Source: Cephalopachus bancanus (Eukaryota > Chordata > Mammalia > Primates > Tarsiidae). From it: DNA of 64,000 bases. Below are positions 11,935 to 24,990 of the stretch, piece by piece (positions within the stretch are counted from its first letter, which is position 1; every line of letters starts with the position of its first letter). The position numbers and the translations under genes were made by a program. The stretch is from positions 3,874,501-3,938,500 of the forward strand of contig JAPVLO010000039.1 of the NCBI GenBank assembly GCA_027257055.1, given 5' to 3'. Under the pieces are notes generated by a model. The model did no database searches. It worked only from the letters and a program-made list of their open reading frames with translations, and was not told the origin of the DNA.

Positions 11935-12085
11935 ATAGGGTCCATGACCTGGCAGCACCCCATCACTGTGGTTCACTAGAACTGCAGAATTTCAGGCTGT
12001 GACCCAGACCTGCCAAGTCTAAATCTACCTTTTCACCAGATCTCCCAAGTGATTCATATGCACAATACAGCTAGAGAAACAGTGC
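11935..12085. mobile_element. MER5-type hAT nonautonomous transposon
   Basis: The words ctagaactgcagaatttc, gacccagacctgccaagtc and cccaagtgattcatatgca match the middle and end of MER5A. No transposase is encoded, as expected for this family. Confidence 0.75.
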
Positions 12086-12720
12086 CATAAATAACTTTTC
12101 ATACCATTCTGATAAGCATTGTTGACCACAAACATTTTCTCCATAAATTTCAACAGCATGGAGATAAATAAATTTACTATTTGCAAGCTGAATTAAAGCA
12201 TGCACATCTCATCTGGGTGCCACACACAGCTAAGAGTCACATCAAGTCACAAAGTGGAACTTGCCAAGTGCTTTAATACCATCCCAAGTGCCTTGCAGAT
12301 GCTTGTTTATAGACAGAAGAGGTTAGAGTATGCAGAATGCATTGATACTTAACACTGTTTAGTTTCTATTTAGAAAAAAAATCAAAGTGCAGAAAGTTTT
12401 AGGAAAGGAAAGCATGTATAAGATAGATTAGAAAGCACATCTGAAGACTTTACATTCTACCAGTATTTCCTAAAGATGTTTCTTGCTCCGGAACAATAGC
12501 TAATTATCTATAGAAATGAATAATTTTGGAGTTTCTCCATATTTAAGTAAAGGCTCTTAATTTTAGACAACCAGATGATGAGAAATGGGGAAAGGTTCTA
12601 ACAGGCCATTTTAGTATGTGTTACACGTGTGTATGTTTATACATATGTGGACATGTATGTGTCTATGCATATATGCTTTGACCTAGCAATCTACAAGATT
12701 TTCACTTTCCTTTTCCTATT
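12086..12720. other. Unique sequence, nothing recognised
   Basis: A degenerate TG/TA-rich patch occupies about 12616-12676. No gene was seen. Confidence 0.5.
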
Positions 12721-12724
12721 AAAC

Positions 12725-12930
12725 ACTTAGTCATTCAACAAATGTTTATTAAAGTCTAATCATGTCAGGCACTGCACTGTGTTCGCAGTTGCGAGAATGA
12801 TGCTCAACAAACACCATGAGCCCTGGGGATGCTACAGTATTTGGTTTTGCAGCCCTGACACCTAGTATTGTTTCTAACATGCAGTATGTCCTCAAAACAC
12901 ATCTGTTGGCTAATTTAATGACTACCACCA
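12725..12930 (+). mobile_element. Ancient dispersed repeat plus L2-like tail
   Basis: The word cattcaacaaatgtttatt at 12732 opens an old repeat copy. From about 12850 the words gacacctagtattgtttct and gcagtatgtcctcaaaac resemble an L2 3' end. Confidence 0.45.
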
Positions 12931-13915
12931 ATTATAATGTGGGCCTGTTAGCATGTTTGTTTTCTACTGAAAATACAACCAGTATAATTTCAAGTCTGAA
13001 CAGATGGATGAGATAGAACAAGTCACACCATGGGTATTTCTGGTGGCACTAGTTGGCCACTTTAAATAGTGATTAGTCACTTTGTTCCCCTAACCCTCTC
13101 TTTCAACTTAAGAACAGTAAATTCACGGAGTTCATTCTTGGAGGCCAAACCTGCATGCAAATATGTTTTTTTGTGACTGTCACTAGTAATGATCAAATGA
13201 CTCTGAATGCTCTTTGGTGAGATATGTATTCTTCTATGTGCCATGGATTTTGTTTTCTCTTATCATTTTATACAAGCCCAACTCAGATATTTCCAGATCT
13301 CTGTTAGGCATTTGAGTTGGAGATTGACCTAATTCTCCAGTTGTTCATTCATGATTGATTCCTTCAAACATATCCCTTAGATCACCTTTATATCACTATT
13401 CTTGGTTGCTGAGCAAATATTGCCACGAGTGGGAAAGACATGACCCTCGTTCTCATATAATTTGAATTCTAGTGCAAGGAGACAGAGAATGAGCACAAAT
13501 AAGCAACATCATTTAGGGTAACCAAGTCCATCCAACTCTGGTCTTCCTTGCACAATGACCTACTGGCTGGGATGCATTTGAGGATATTTGTCACCCAAGG
13601 CAGATGACTGCAGAGGAAGCCTCGGCTATTCAGGCTACTCAGGTGAACCTGTGCAGTACCTGGGGAGTCACCTTTTCTCCTTTGGCATAGCCTCAGATGA
13701 TTCTCCAGCCCAGTGGGTAAATAAAAGAATACCACACAATAGCCTTCCACTCAGAGTTTATGCAGGGCCATGGAGAAATCAGATACGTAATAATAGTACT
13801 TATTAAGGAGATGACTGCTACCTCCCAGAACTCATAAAATAAAATATAAATTTCCATTACTAAGAACCAGGTGTTCATCATCATAATTACAACATCAACT
13901 ATGAGACTATCATAG
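12931..13915. other. Mostly unique sequence
   Basis: About 13345-13500 (ttgttcattcatgattgatt, ataatttgaattctagtgc) may be another decayed copy of the unnamed ancient repeat. No gene was recognised. Confidence 0.4.
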
Positions 13916-13919
13916 TCTA

Positions 13920-14095
13920 AGTGTAGTAAATATCTCATTTATAATCCTTGCAATAGTCTTGCAAGACAGATACTAGTATCTTCAACGTACTAAGTAGAAA
14001 AAGGAGGCTCAGAGACTTCAAGTAACTCATCCAAGGTAGCCAGGCAGAAAGACACAGAGTTGGCTTCATACCAAGTTCTGTGATTTCAAAAATTC
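13920..14095 (-). mobile_element. MIR SINE
   Basis: The words tctcatttataatccttgc, ggaggctcagagacttcaag and tggcttcataccaagttctg are in MIR reverse-complement order. Confidence 0.75.
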
Positions 14096-17075
14096 TCACA
14101 CATCTGAGTCAAGATTTCTGAACTGTTTCCAAGTTATTGACACTGTGTTTCTCACTGTCTGGGAATGTGTCTTTAATGATACATTTAGGACACATGGAGA
14201 CTTGGCATTTAGAGCCCTTTGGAGGAGAGAAGAAACCAAAATTTGGGGATTAAAAATGGACGCCATGACTTTGATGTCCGCTGAGCCCTCCCACTGAGAT
14301 CCAAGCTCTCCTGAATTATTCAGAGTGTTGCTTTATAACATATTTCAGCATTTCCCCTGGAAAGAAGGCCATACGTGAACATTTATTATCAGTGCCAAGA
14401 TGGTGTATAATTAATATTTTGATACAGCACATTCACCTGCCTTGATGTTTACTCTAACAATATTAGCTTGGCTTGAACTAAATAATGCTTCGCCAACTGT
14501 GTGTTATCCCACTTTTAGACAAGAAGCTTCCATTTATTTAATTATGTTACTGATGATTTATTGTCGTGTTCCTCCTTGGGTTACATGTTGTGTTAATGGG
14601 TCACCAATGTAAATAAGACGCCTCTAGAGCGGTCACAAAAAGGAGACCAGAGGGACAGACTCTTCCTAGAATCATGTCTCCTCTGAGGCTGCTGAGAGAC
14701 TGCTATCTTCCTTTCTTGGCCATGGAGATTGAAGAATATACAAATATTGATGGGCTAGTATTCTGGGACAGAAGAAGCAGGGGACAGATCCAAGTTAAGG
14801 TGAGAGTCATTTTCACCCTAAAAAACAAACCTCCCCTAGAAGAAAAATCAGAGTGATTATGCATTTCAGAACCCGTGAGGCAAAAAACACAGCCACATCT
14901 TTCCTTGTGCGAAGCATCAGCACTCATCAATGCCCAAGAGGTGTCTGGGAGATAAAAACCTTTAGCCTATGTAGAGATGCAGGATTTCAGGGTGCTTCGA
15001 TTCCATGAACTGGGAAATACACTGTCAGTGTGAACTCCACCTACCTGTACTGAAGTGTGTGGTCCCTGGCCCTTTTATTCAGTTAGCATGCCCTCTGAAT
15101 CCATGCTTGCAGAAATAATCTTAAACTTTCCATTTCCTGGTCTTTTTCGTATTTCTAATCAAATGCCTTTGTCATGGTGACTTATGCAGAATTTACTTCC
15201 TACTAAGCTTAATATATTTGATATCTGGAATTCCAAACTTGCAAATTAACAAGACCTCCCCACTCCCAGGACCACGATGACAGATTATTCAATCTGTTTA
15301 GCCATTATTTTTAATTTTCCTTTTCTCGACTTATAGTAAGTACTGAAAAGGAACTACAATGATGCAATCACAATCTCTGAAGTTTTCTTGCCTTTCTTGT
15401 TTAAGACTACCTAATTTCGAATGTTTCTGTTAAGCCCTTGTTTCTGTAAATTCCCCCATGCCCTGGGGTTTTGTGTGTCAGGCAAGAGGGTAATAAACAT
15501 GCTAGCCCTTTGGAAGTGTATTCGTTTTCATCCCATTTCACAAACTGCAGTTAATAAGCCTTTAATGAGAAGAACAATGTGTTTTCCAGGCACCCGTGTA
15601 TAATGTGAACAGAGTCCCTATACCTCTAAGACAGCCCAGCATAAATGCCATTTAACTGAATACCAATGACTGATCAGGGAAAATGATTTCTATTCCCCCC
15701 AGATCCTCCCAGGTCAGAGGTATTCTGCACCATGATTGAATATTTGTTCAGTTTTACAAGGTAGCACAGAAGAAACCAAGGACCTTCCCACCTTCTGGAA
15801 GTATGCCCAACTTGTCCTGGCTCAAGAAAAACACCAACACCATATTAAAAGCTATAAAACATTGTTGTTGTGGCTGCTCCCTCAGGCATACAGGCGAAAA
15901 AAATGGCATTAAATGAATGAAACATTGTCCTAACTCTGTAACAAAACCCCCTGCAGTTCTGCAAGCCAGCATCCTCAACACTGGTTCTGAATGACGTTTC
16001 ATTTATGCAGATAGTATATGCTAGGTCCTCATTAGCACGGTGACTCTACCAAGTATTGGCAGCTTACCAGCAAGCATCATTGGTATTTACTTTAGGTACA
16101 GGTGTGAACTGATTGAAAATTGATTTCTGAACTACCCTCAGAGCTGTCCTGATGACGTGGACAAAGAGAGCAAGCAAACTGGTTAATTTAAGTGCCATTA
16201 GCAAAGCCACAGAATGAAAAGGGATAAAAATTGCAAGAGGAATTATATTTTCTGGCTGCTAAGTAGATAATATGAATAATGGGACAAAATGATCACCTCC
16301 ACCGTTTGAGCACCAATGGCCTAGATGTTGTGTGAGTCTAATTAAGAGTCAATGCTCTTTATAGAAAAGCATTAAAAACAAGCTACACAGGAAAAGTTCT
16401 TTCCTTCCACCCATCCCAGTACCAACCACACACCACTAAGATCGATACCAAAAAGTGCCTTTCTGCATTGCAGTTCTGTGCTTGGAAAACCTTCCCTTTT
16501 TCTTTCCCTCCAAATAAGAACGGCTTCAAAAACAAGTTGGTTTAGCATTAGACAGTCAGGAGTAGAAAATAAATTAAAAATACCATTGCAGGTAATTTGG
16601 CCATATCTCTGCCACTCGCTGTCAACCCGCAGAGGACTTACCAGATATACAACTTCTAATTAGAGGATTGTAAAGAAAGATAGAAAGACTAGGTGTAGGT
16701 GCATGTATTCATTGTGGAAGGATCTCTGTAGGACACTGTGAATCTCTGTCACTGCTATAATAATGGCAGGTAGAGACATATTGGTGAACTGGTACAAAAT
16801 CTATGAGGTTAGTCCTCCTTTATGGTTTTAATCACCCATGGACTTTTGGAGGAAACTTTTTTTTTTTTTCATGTTTTTGATGCTGGGTAATACTTAGGAA
16901 TACTATGTGCAACCAAACCAAGAAAATGGGTCTCTAATTGTTGATGCTTCCACTTCAATGGTAGAATCTGCTTGAGATGAACCGGGATGGATAAAACAGA
17001 CTAAATAGACAATGTAACTTATTCTCTGCAATGTTAAAAAAAGAGTCAGGACTGAGGATTTCTGAGTTAGCCACA
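14096..17075. other. Long unique block without repeats
   Basis: Nearly 3 kb with no recognised transposable element, the longest such stretch here. It contains small poly-T and poly-A runs (for example T12 at 16859-16870) and short frames, none of them protein-like. Freedom from repeats is compatible with, but does not prove, selection on noncoding sequence. Confidence 0.5.
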
Positions 17076-17079
17076 TGTA

Positions 17080-17275
17080 ACATCAAATCCTGGCCCAGTC
17101 ACTTTGCAGCACTGTGACGATGGTAGACGGAGTTCTTCATTTCTGGAAGTGTAGGTTCTCCTTACTATGAACTGTGGTTACTAGCATCCTACCTAAAAGG
17201 CAGGTTGTAAGGATGGATGAAATGAGACAGTAGGTATAAAATGTGCCACAAAATATTTGGCAAATAACAAGTGCA
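17080..17275 (+). mobile_element. MIR SINE
   Basis: Weak but collinear words: caaatcctggcccagtcac, cctacctaaaaggcaggttg, aaaatgtgccacaaaat. Confidence 0.55.
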
Positions 17276-17828
17276 AAACAAACGACATAGGCCTTGTCAT
17301 TATGCAAAGCTTGCTCCCCTTTGTTCTGAAGACTTCCAAGTTGACTGGAATTTGTCAGATTGTTTAAATATCTCTTTAGAAGGGACAAGGTTCAAGGAAT
17401 AAAGAAGGCCCTGAAGTCACAGCCGGATGTCAAATTCACTGTACAGAAAGGGAGACAAAAATTGCCTTGTTAAAATTTCCCCTAGCTTTTTCACTTTTAG
17501 ATTACAACATGTCCATCTGTCTCAGAGATCAGGCATGCTGGTCTATGCACAATCTGGGATTTTTCCCAAGAACTAGTCAATACTTGTGAATTCAGATGAA
17601 GACAGCTTCTCCAAAAATTAAAACTTAGAGAAGATAACCTTCGATTCAGAACTTTTACGTCTTGGTATGTGGAGATAATATTCTTTCTCAACTCAGAAGC
17701 AGTTAATAAGCTACTTCTCCATAGAGGATGCACCTTTGTTATGTCGGATAACAAATCCTTACCCATTTCTGCCCCTTTATGCCTATTATGGCCAAATTTT
17801 CTTCCACTTTCTCTCTATTCAAGTCAGG
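17276..17828. other. Unique sequence, nothing recognised
   Basis: No repeat or gene was recognised. Open frames here are below 90 codons. Confidence 0.5.
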
Positions 17829-17829
17829 T

Positions 17830-18217
<388 letters not shown>

Positions 18218-18313
18218 TCTTGAGTAAGTTATTCGATTCTTCTAATCTTCCTTTTCTCCAGTGGCTTTCTATGAGGAGTGAACGAGAAATGTATATAAAG
18301 CATCAACATTATT
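18218..18313 (+). mobile_element. MIR SINE, middle part of the stack
   Basis: The words cttgagtaagttattcgatt and ctatgaggagtgaacgagaa continue the MIR. A second Alu ends this piece. Confidence 0.75.
18299..18313. repeat. Target-site duplication, left copy
   Basis: The 15 bases agcatcaacattatt are repeated exactly at 18606-18620. Confidence 0.93.
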
Positions 18314-18605
18314 TATTTATTTATTTATTTTTTTGAGTTGGAGTCTCACTCTGTCACCCAGACTGGAGTGCAGTGGCCGCTTCCGGCCACCGCAACCTCG
18401 ACCTGCTGGGCTCGGATCCTTCCGCCTCAGCCTTCCAAGTAGCCGGAATTACAGGCATACGCTACCATGCCCGGCTGATTTTTTGATTTCCTGTAGAGAT
18501 GAGGTCTCGCTGCCCAGGCGGGTCTCGAACCCACGGGCTCAGGCAATCCACTCACCTCAGCCTCCCAAGGGCGCAGGATTACAGGCTGAGCCACCGAGCC
18601 CGGCT
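18314..18605 (-). mobile_element. Lineage-specific Alu, full length
   Basis: A dimeric Alu with the lineage words gagttggagtctcactc at its tail end and ggctgagccaccgagcccgg at its head. It inserted into a MIR already split by an AluJ and has a perfect 15-base target-site duplication. A 7-base stem (18376-18393) and a T-arm-like hairpin (18518-18534, one wobble pair) are still readable. Confidence 0.95.
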
Positions 18606-18620
18606 AGCATCAACATTATT

Positions 18621-18919
18621 AATGGTATTCAGATAACGCTCTGGAAAGTCAACCGCTACTATTATAAATTGTGCTATTACTACCAACACTATCACAGCTA
18701 TTTCTTACTGAATGTTGTCCTACAAAATAATGTGAAGGCCCCACACCTCACCTACTTCCTTTACTCCGAATAATGCTCCTCTCTCCTGCTATGAACTCTA
18801 GAACAAAGCACTTTAAGACTCATACCCTCTTTGAAACTGTTTCTCCTGGACATACTCAAGGCATTGTTCTGAATTACCGATTCATCTGCACTATATATTA
18901 TTGCAAAATCCTACCTGTA
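18621..18919. other. MIR remnant and unique sequence
   Basis: The first 30 bases may be the end of the split MIR. The rest is unrecognised. Confidence 0.4.
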
Positions 18920-19110
18920 CCACCTCCACTTTGAGTGACATTGGCCAATGTGCATAACTTCTTTGAGATTCACTTTCCTCATCTGCAAAATGGGATCAAT
19001 AGCAGTGCACTTCTCTGAAGGGTATGGTGACAATTCACTTGAATATCATCTGCAACGTCTTTGTCCTAGCATCTGGCACAGAGTAAGTATCTTTGAAACT
19101 TAGCTGCTCA
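18920..19110 (+). mobile_element. MIR SINE
   Basis: The words cactttcctcatctgcaaaa, atgggatcaatagcag and gcatctggcacagagtaagt match MIR in order. Confidence 0.85.
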
Positions 19111-20120
19111 ATACTAATATAATTTATATCTCACCACTGACATCCCCCACCATCTGCTCAATAGACGTTAGTCCACTGCCCTTCTGTCTTTTTGTGTCAA
19201 CAGTCTATCCACATGTAGATCTGCTTGTAGATGCTAGATGGAGCATGTTCCTAGACATATATGTTAAACAACAACAACAACAAAAAAAAAAAACCACAAA
19301 CTTAAAGGAAAAGGAAATAGCCACATCCTTTTTCACATCCATTTCCTGTTTGTAAGTGACCCTGTGATCAGTGTGGCCAGATCCTTTCAGAGATGTCACA
19401 CATGTAGAGCACGACACTTCCAACCTCAATTTTTCCCTGCAGTGAATTTTGGTTCTTTAATTCCTCTATCTCAATTACTCCTGGTTATCTTCCTGCTGGT
19501 GGGGCTAAGTAACATCATGGCCATCCTTCTGTCTGCATTGCCTAAATGCCTGTGGCCTTGTGCCCTTCTTTAAATAATTATGGACTCTTGACGCAAGTGC
19601 GATGCATTTTATCCCTCTGGGGAATCAATCCTCCCCTTCCCTTAATCTTTTTCACTCTTCATTGCCAACTTGTCTCCAATTTGTCTCCATCTTTCTCCTA
19701 CTAAAGGTACCAGAAATAAATGTTACAGACGAGCGGTGGGTGAGTTGATAGGAAAGAACAACAAAATTGAAGAGAGAGGAAAGTGGGGGGGGGGAAGAGG
19801 GCGAGAGAGAACGCAGAGAGGCAGCCCCAGAAGTTGTGAGGGAGGTGGCTGCCTCTGTGTTCTGGGAGAAGGCGGCCTATCTCATCTGGGTCATGGGATA
19901 AGAGGAAGTCTTTGGACAATGCCACACTGCAGCCCTTCAGCAAGTTGCTGTAGCTTCTCCTCCTTGTCTTCCATATTCTTCCTTCTGAGTTCTCCATCAG
20001 TTCCATTTCAGGATTCACTTTTAGTCTCCTTTCCCACTTCCCAGAAACGTATTAATCTGTCTTTTCCAAGTTGAATCACGTTTTAATCTTTTCTGACCAT
20101 AATTCTAACCTGCTTAGGGT
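19111..20120. other. Unique sequence with purine tracts
   Basis: An AAC/poly-A tract lies at 19269-19294 and a GA-rich segment with a G10 run at 19767-19818. The overlapping frames of 134 (plus) and 105 (minus) codons at 19670-20074 are low-complexity and unlike known proteins. Confidence 0.5.
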
Positions 20121-20124
20121 AGGC

Positions 20125-20470
20125 TTGTGTAATGTCCTCAGTCCACACTCCTGTTTGAAACACCTTCCAATTTAATATCGTCTGCAAATTTCATTAGCAT
20201 GCAATTTGCTTTCTCTTCCAGATCATTAAAAAAAAAATCCTCACCTAGACCAAGCTATTATGAATCTCCCTTCCACTCTCCCCAGATTCCAGCCAAGTGG
20301 GAACATTACCATTTATCATTATCTTTTGTTTATAATCTTTCAGCCAGGTTTCATCTAAGCCGATTAAAGCTAATCTTGATGGCAAAAGAAAATTCAGATA
20401 AATAAAACCAAGCCCCAACATCAAGAGCCTTGCTGAAGATCAAATATATAGCGTGGTTAATGGTTAATAT
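20125..20470 (-). mobile_element. Very old CR1/L3-type LINE relic (reverse transcriptase region)
   Basis: Collinear words recall the CR1/L3 LINE ORF2 read in reverse: gtctgcaaatttcattagca near 20180, tccagatcattaaaaa near 20218, ttcagccaggtttcatcta near 20340, and ccttgctgaagatcaa near 20429. On the minus strand the last word corresponds to the reverse transcriptase motif DFSKAFD, with one inserted base. The spacing from first to last word (about 250 bases) fits my recollection of the family. It encodes nothing today. Confidence 0.6.
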
Positions 20471-21494
20471 TTTGTTTATCTATCTCTTCTACTTAATACT
20501 CTTCCATATGGCTACTCTCAGTGTTCCTTCTCCAAGGCCAGTAGAGAATCAGATCTGCATTTAGTGAGACTTTCACAAGTATATCAAAGGGATTAAATCC
20601 ATTGGTCCCCATTGTTTAAAGTTTCCACGGAGTCTTTATTCCTGGCAGTATTTTCAAACTCCAAGGCAGCAGGGCACTTTTCTGCAGAGAAGGCTCTTCT
20701 CAAATTGTCAAAGACTTACTCCTTTAATATCTGATATTCTGGAATCCATAGTCTCCTTCAAGGCAGAAAGGGCTTTCACCACCAGCCTTGGCACTTGGTA
20801 CATGCTAGTTAATGAAGTTCTATTTATGGCTTTAATGAGGATAAACCATCCATTTCCTTAGCGAGATACAGAGATTGATAACCAGACTAATCCTAATATA
20901 ATTCCCTTAATAATGGCTAAAACCACTCAAGTACCTTAATACATCAAGATGTAAATGCTTTATAATACCCATAAACACTCACAGAACCTAATAGAGTTAA
21001 TTCCACTAAGATTGAAATAAGTGAGAGGTGGTGTAAAAATCAATTTCCCTCTACCTCCAATGATTTATCACCCCTCCTCCAGATCAATTAATTTTGCACT
21101 AAGAAAATGTCTAATGAAATTCTAGACCAAAGAAATGGCAAGTAGAATACATAACCTTATTTCAAACTCACATAATGGGTTAGACATATTTTAACCTCCA
21201 TGGCATTAAAAACAAAATCTAAATGTGCATCGCCAATAATTTTAAGATTTAATATCAAGAACAGTCTGTTGAGCTTCTATGAACCTTATAATGCCATTAA
21301 CCTCTCTTTAGAAAATACGTGTACTCCATTTTTGCTCCATTCTCTCTGATACAAACCAAAATAATTCCCAACTACTGTGTTCAAAGTTATATGCAAATAT
21401 CTATACTTTCTTTATATTTTAAATTACGGATAAAGAATCAGGAGGAAAATAGTACAGTCAGTTTGACTTTTCTACAACCTAGAAACAAAATTAA
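20471..21494. other. Unique AT-rich sequence
   Basis: About 1 kb with no recognised transposable element. From 20800 to 21250 it has many TAAT-type words and short palindromes. No gene was recognised. Confidence 0.45.
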
Positions 21495-21508
21495 AAGAAA
21501 ATATTTTT

Positions 21509-22875
<1,367 letters not shown>

Positions 22876-22879
22876 AGTT

Positions 22880-23450
22880 TATTTAAATTAAATTCATTTA
22901 ACAAATGGTTATTGAGCACCTGTCCTGTGGCAAGTACTCTTCTAAGAACTGAATGTTAAAAAATATCCCTTTTTCGGCCAGGTGCAGTGGCTCAGCCTGT
23001 AATCCCAGCACTTCAGGAGACTGAGGCCAGAGGATCGCCTGAGCCTAGGGGGTTGAGACCAGCCTGGGCAACTTGATGAGACCTTGTCTCTACAATAAAT
23101 CACAAAAACTAGCCGGGCGTGGTGGTGTGCTACTTGGAAGGCTGAGGTAGAAGGATTGCCTAAGCCCAGCAGGTGGAGGCTGCAGCGGCAGTGAGCGTGC
23201 CACTTCACTTCAGACAAGAGTAAGACTCTAACTAAAAAAAAAAAAAAAATCCCTTTGCACTGGGTCGGGGGGAAGATATTTATTTAATGAGCAGTGATGT
23301 TTTAAAGAAAAAAAATAAGATAAGTATGGTCCTTGTCTTCACAGAGTTATCATTCCTATAAGAAGCAGAGTTAATAAGAAAATAAAAGAAATAACTACAG
23401 GCTGTAATAAGTGTTAAGAAATAAATGGACAGGATGTTGGGATAAGAATA
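22880..23450 (+). mobile_element. Unnamed ancient repeat split by an Alu
   Basis: The words cattgagcacctg-like (aatggttattgagcacctgt) at 22903 and gtccttgtcttcacagagtt at 23330 belong to an old dispersed repeat. The Alu at 22976 interrupts it, so the repeat is older. Confidence 0.5.
22976..23249 (+). mobile_element. Lineage-specific Alu, older diverged copy
   Basis: It carries the linker word ctctacaataaatcacaaa and ends before atccctttg, matching atcccttttt on the left, a short target-site duplication. The right arm lacks about 20 bases after gtggtggtgtgc. Confidence 0.9.
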
Positions 23451-24260
23451 ACAGCAGAGAACATAACTACGTGGGAACTTCATATGACTGATATCTGCAT
23501 AACCAATCAATGCATGGGATAAATCTGAATTCAACATTTAAAAAGAACACTCAATTATCCAACACATATTTATTGACTGATTAGCATGAGCCCCAAGCTG
23601 GAAAAATACCCAATACTGTGCTATCCCAAACATTTGACATGTGTATCTAAAAGGATTCTGGCCACAGTTCTGATGACTATAACATAATCATTTGTTCCCT
23701 GAGTCATCTGTTTATCTATCTTTTTTTCGTTACTGCAGGAGAAAGGTATTCATTTAAAAGAGGTGGTGTTTTAAAGAAAAAAAAATTTAACCCCTTCATA
23801 CCTATCCTCTCCAAAAAATGAGAGAAGACTTACTATCTGTAAAATTGAACTCTACCTTAAACTTACGATCATCAAAAGTCTGCGGTACCAGCAACAACAC
23901 ATGAATGATGGCAATGAACTACATAAAAAGTGTTGTACTTACTTCCTGGCTTGCTCTCTCACATGTAAATGGGGATGGGAGAATAAGGATTATTTAGCAA
24001 GTGGTGCTGACAAAGTTTTAAATATTTGGTGAAGATTATTATATTGTTCCTTCTATATTTCACAGTGTCCTTCTATATTTTCAGTGTTGATATTAATTGG
24101 CAACAAAAATAATTACTTTCATCTATTTCTTGTTAATATTTTCTTATGCCAATTATGCGTTATCACTAACACATTTATTCCTCAAAAGCAGTGTGTTTTT
24201 TTAAAAGTATATATCCCTTCCATTACTATATTAAGTAATATAGTACCTCCATAGGTGCAC
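23451..24260. other. Mostly unique sequence
   Basis: A short old-repeat copy may lie at 23550-23640 (caacacatatttattgactg). The rest is AT-rich and unrecognised. Confidence 0.45.
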
Positions 24261-24264
24261 AATG

Positions 24265-24555
24265 GAAATAAATATGGTCTTTAGAATTACATGTGCCAGC
24301 ATTGAGTCCCAAGTCTGCCACAACAACACATTCAAACATACCAACTTAACTTTTCTGGTTTTAATGTCTTCATATGCAAAAAAATAAAGAAAAAAAGAAA
24401 AAGAAAAAGAAATAAAGGCGTTAATAATTACTATTCCCCAGGGTTGTTGTGAGATTCAAATGAGATAAGGTATGTGACAAGATCCTGAGAGCAGTAAAGC
24501 ACTGCAAAAATACCAGCAGTTGTTATTACAGTAAGTGCTCAATAAATGGTTGAAG
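24265..24555 (+). mobile_element. MIR SINE with A-rich insertion
   Basis: The words gagtcccaagtctgccac, ggttgttgtgagattcaaat and agtgctcaataaatgg are MIR in order. An AAAAG-type tract at 24377-24415 interrupts it. Confidence 0.85.
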
Positions 24556-24834
24556 GATGGTAACTTTACAACCCCTGAAGCTGTAACCTAAGCATAATTA
24601 TTTTGCAGATAAAATAATCCCAGAGATGAGTATGTAAACACACATGGATGATCTTACATTGGGACAAAAGTACCCAGGCAGTGTGACTTTCACTGCAGTG
24701 GACCTGGCCAGGGCACACTGTAGAGGTATTGTTGGAAATTTTCAAACCAGAAGGACATCGCTCAGCTAAGAGTCCTAAAAGCACAGCGTCTCTGAATATT
24801 TCTATCTGTTGCCTGGAGTGCTTTTCCATTCTAT

Positions 24835-24990
24835 ACTGCTGGCTCCTTCTCATCATCTATGGGTCAATGTAAATGCCACCTCCTCAAGATGACTTTCTTT
24901 GAACAGTCTATCTTGGTAAATCTGATTGTCATCCTTCTACTCATTCTCTTTCATAACACTTATTATAATTTGTATTAACTTGACATATGT
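24835..24990 (+). mobile_element. L2 LINE fragment
   Basis: The words aatgccacctcctcaagatg and cataacacttattataattt match the L2 3' region. Confidence 0.7.

Noticed and set aside
14674..14856. Possible exon with a donor-like aaggtgagagt at 14796
   Set aside because: There is no matching acceptor, no protein similarity and no downstream exon. One donor-like word is expected by chance.
18333..18773. 146-codon frame with proline- and serine-rich start
   Set aside because: The first part is an Alu read in antisense. The same peptide wording appears at 46700-46996, 47794-48042 and 52191-52631 because those are Alus too.
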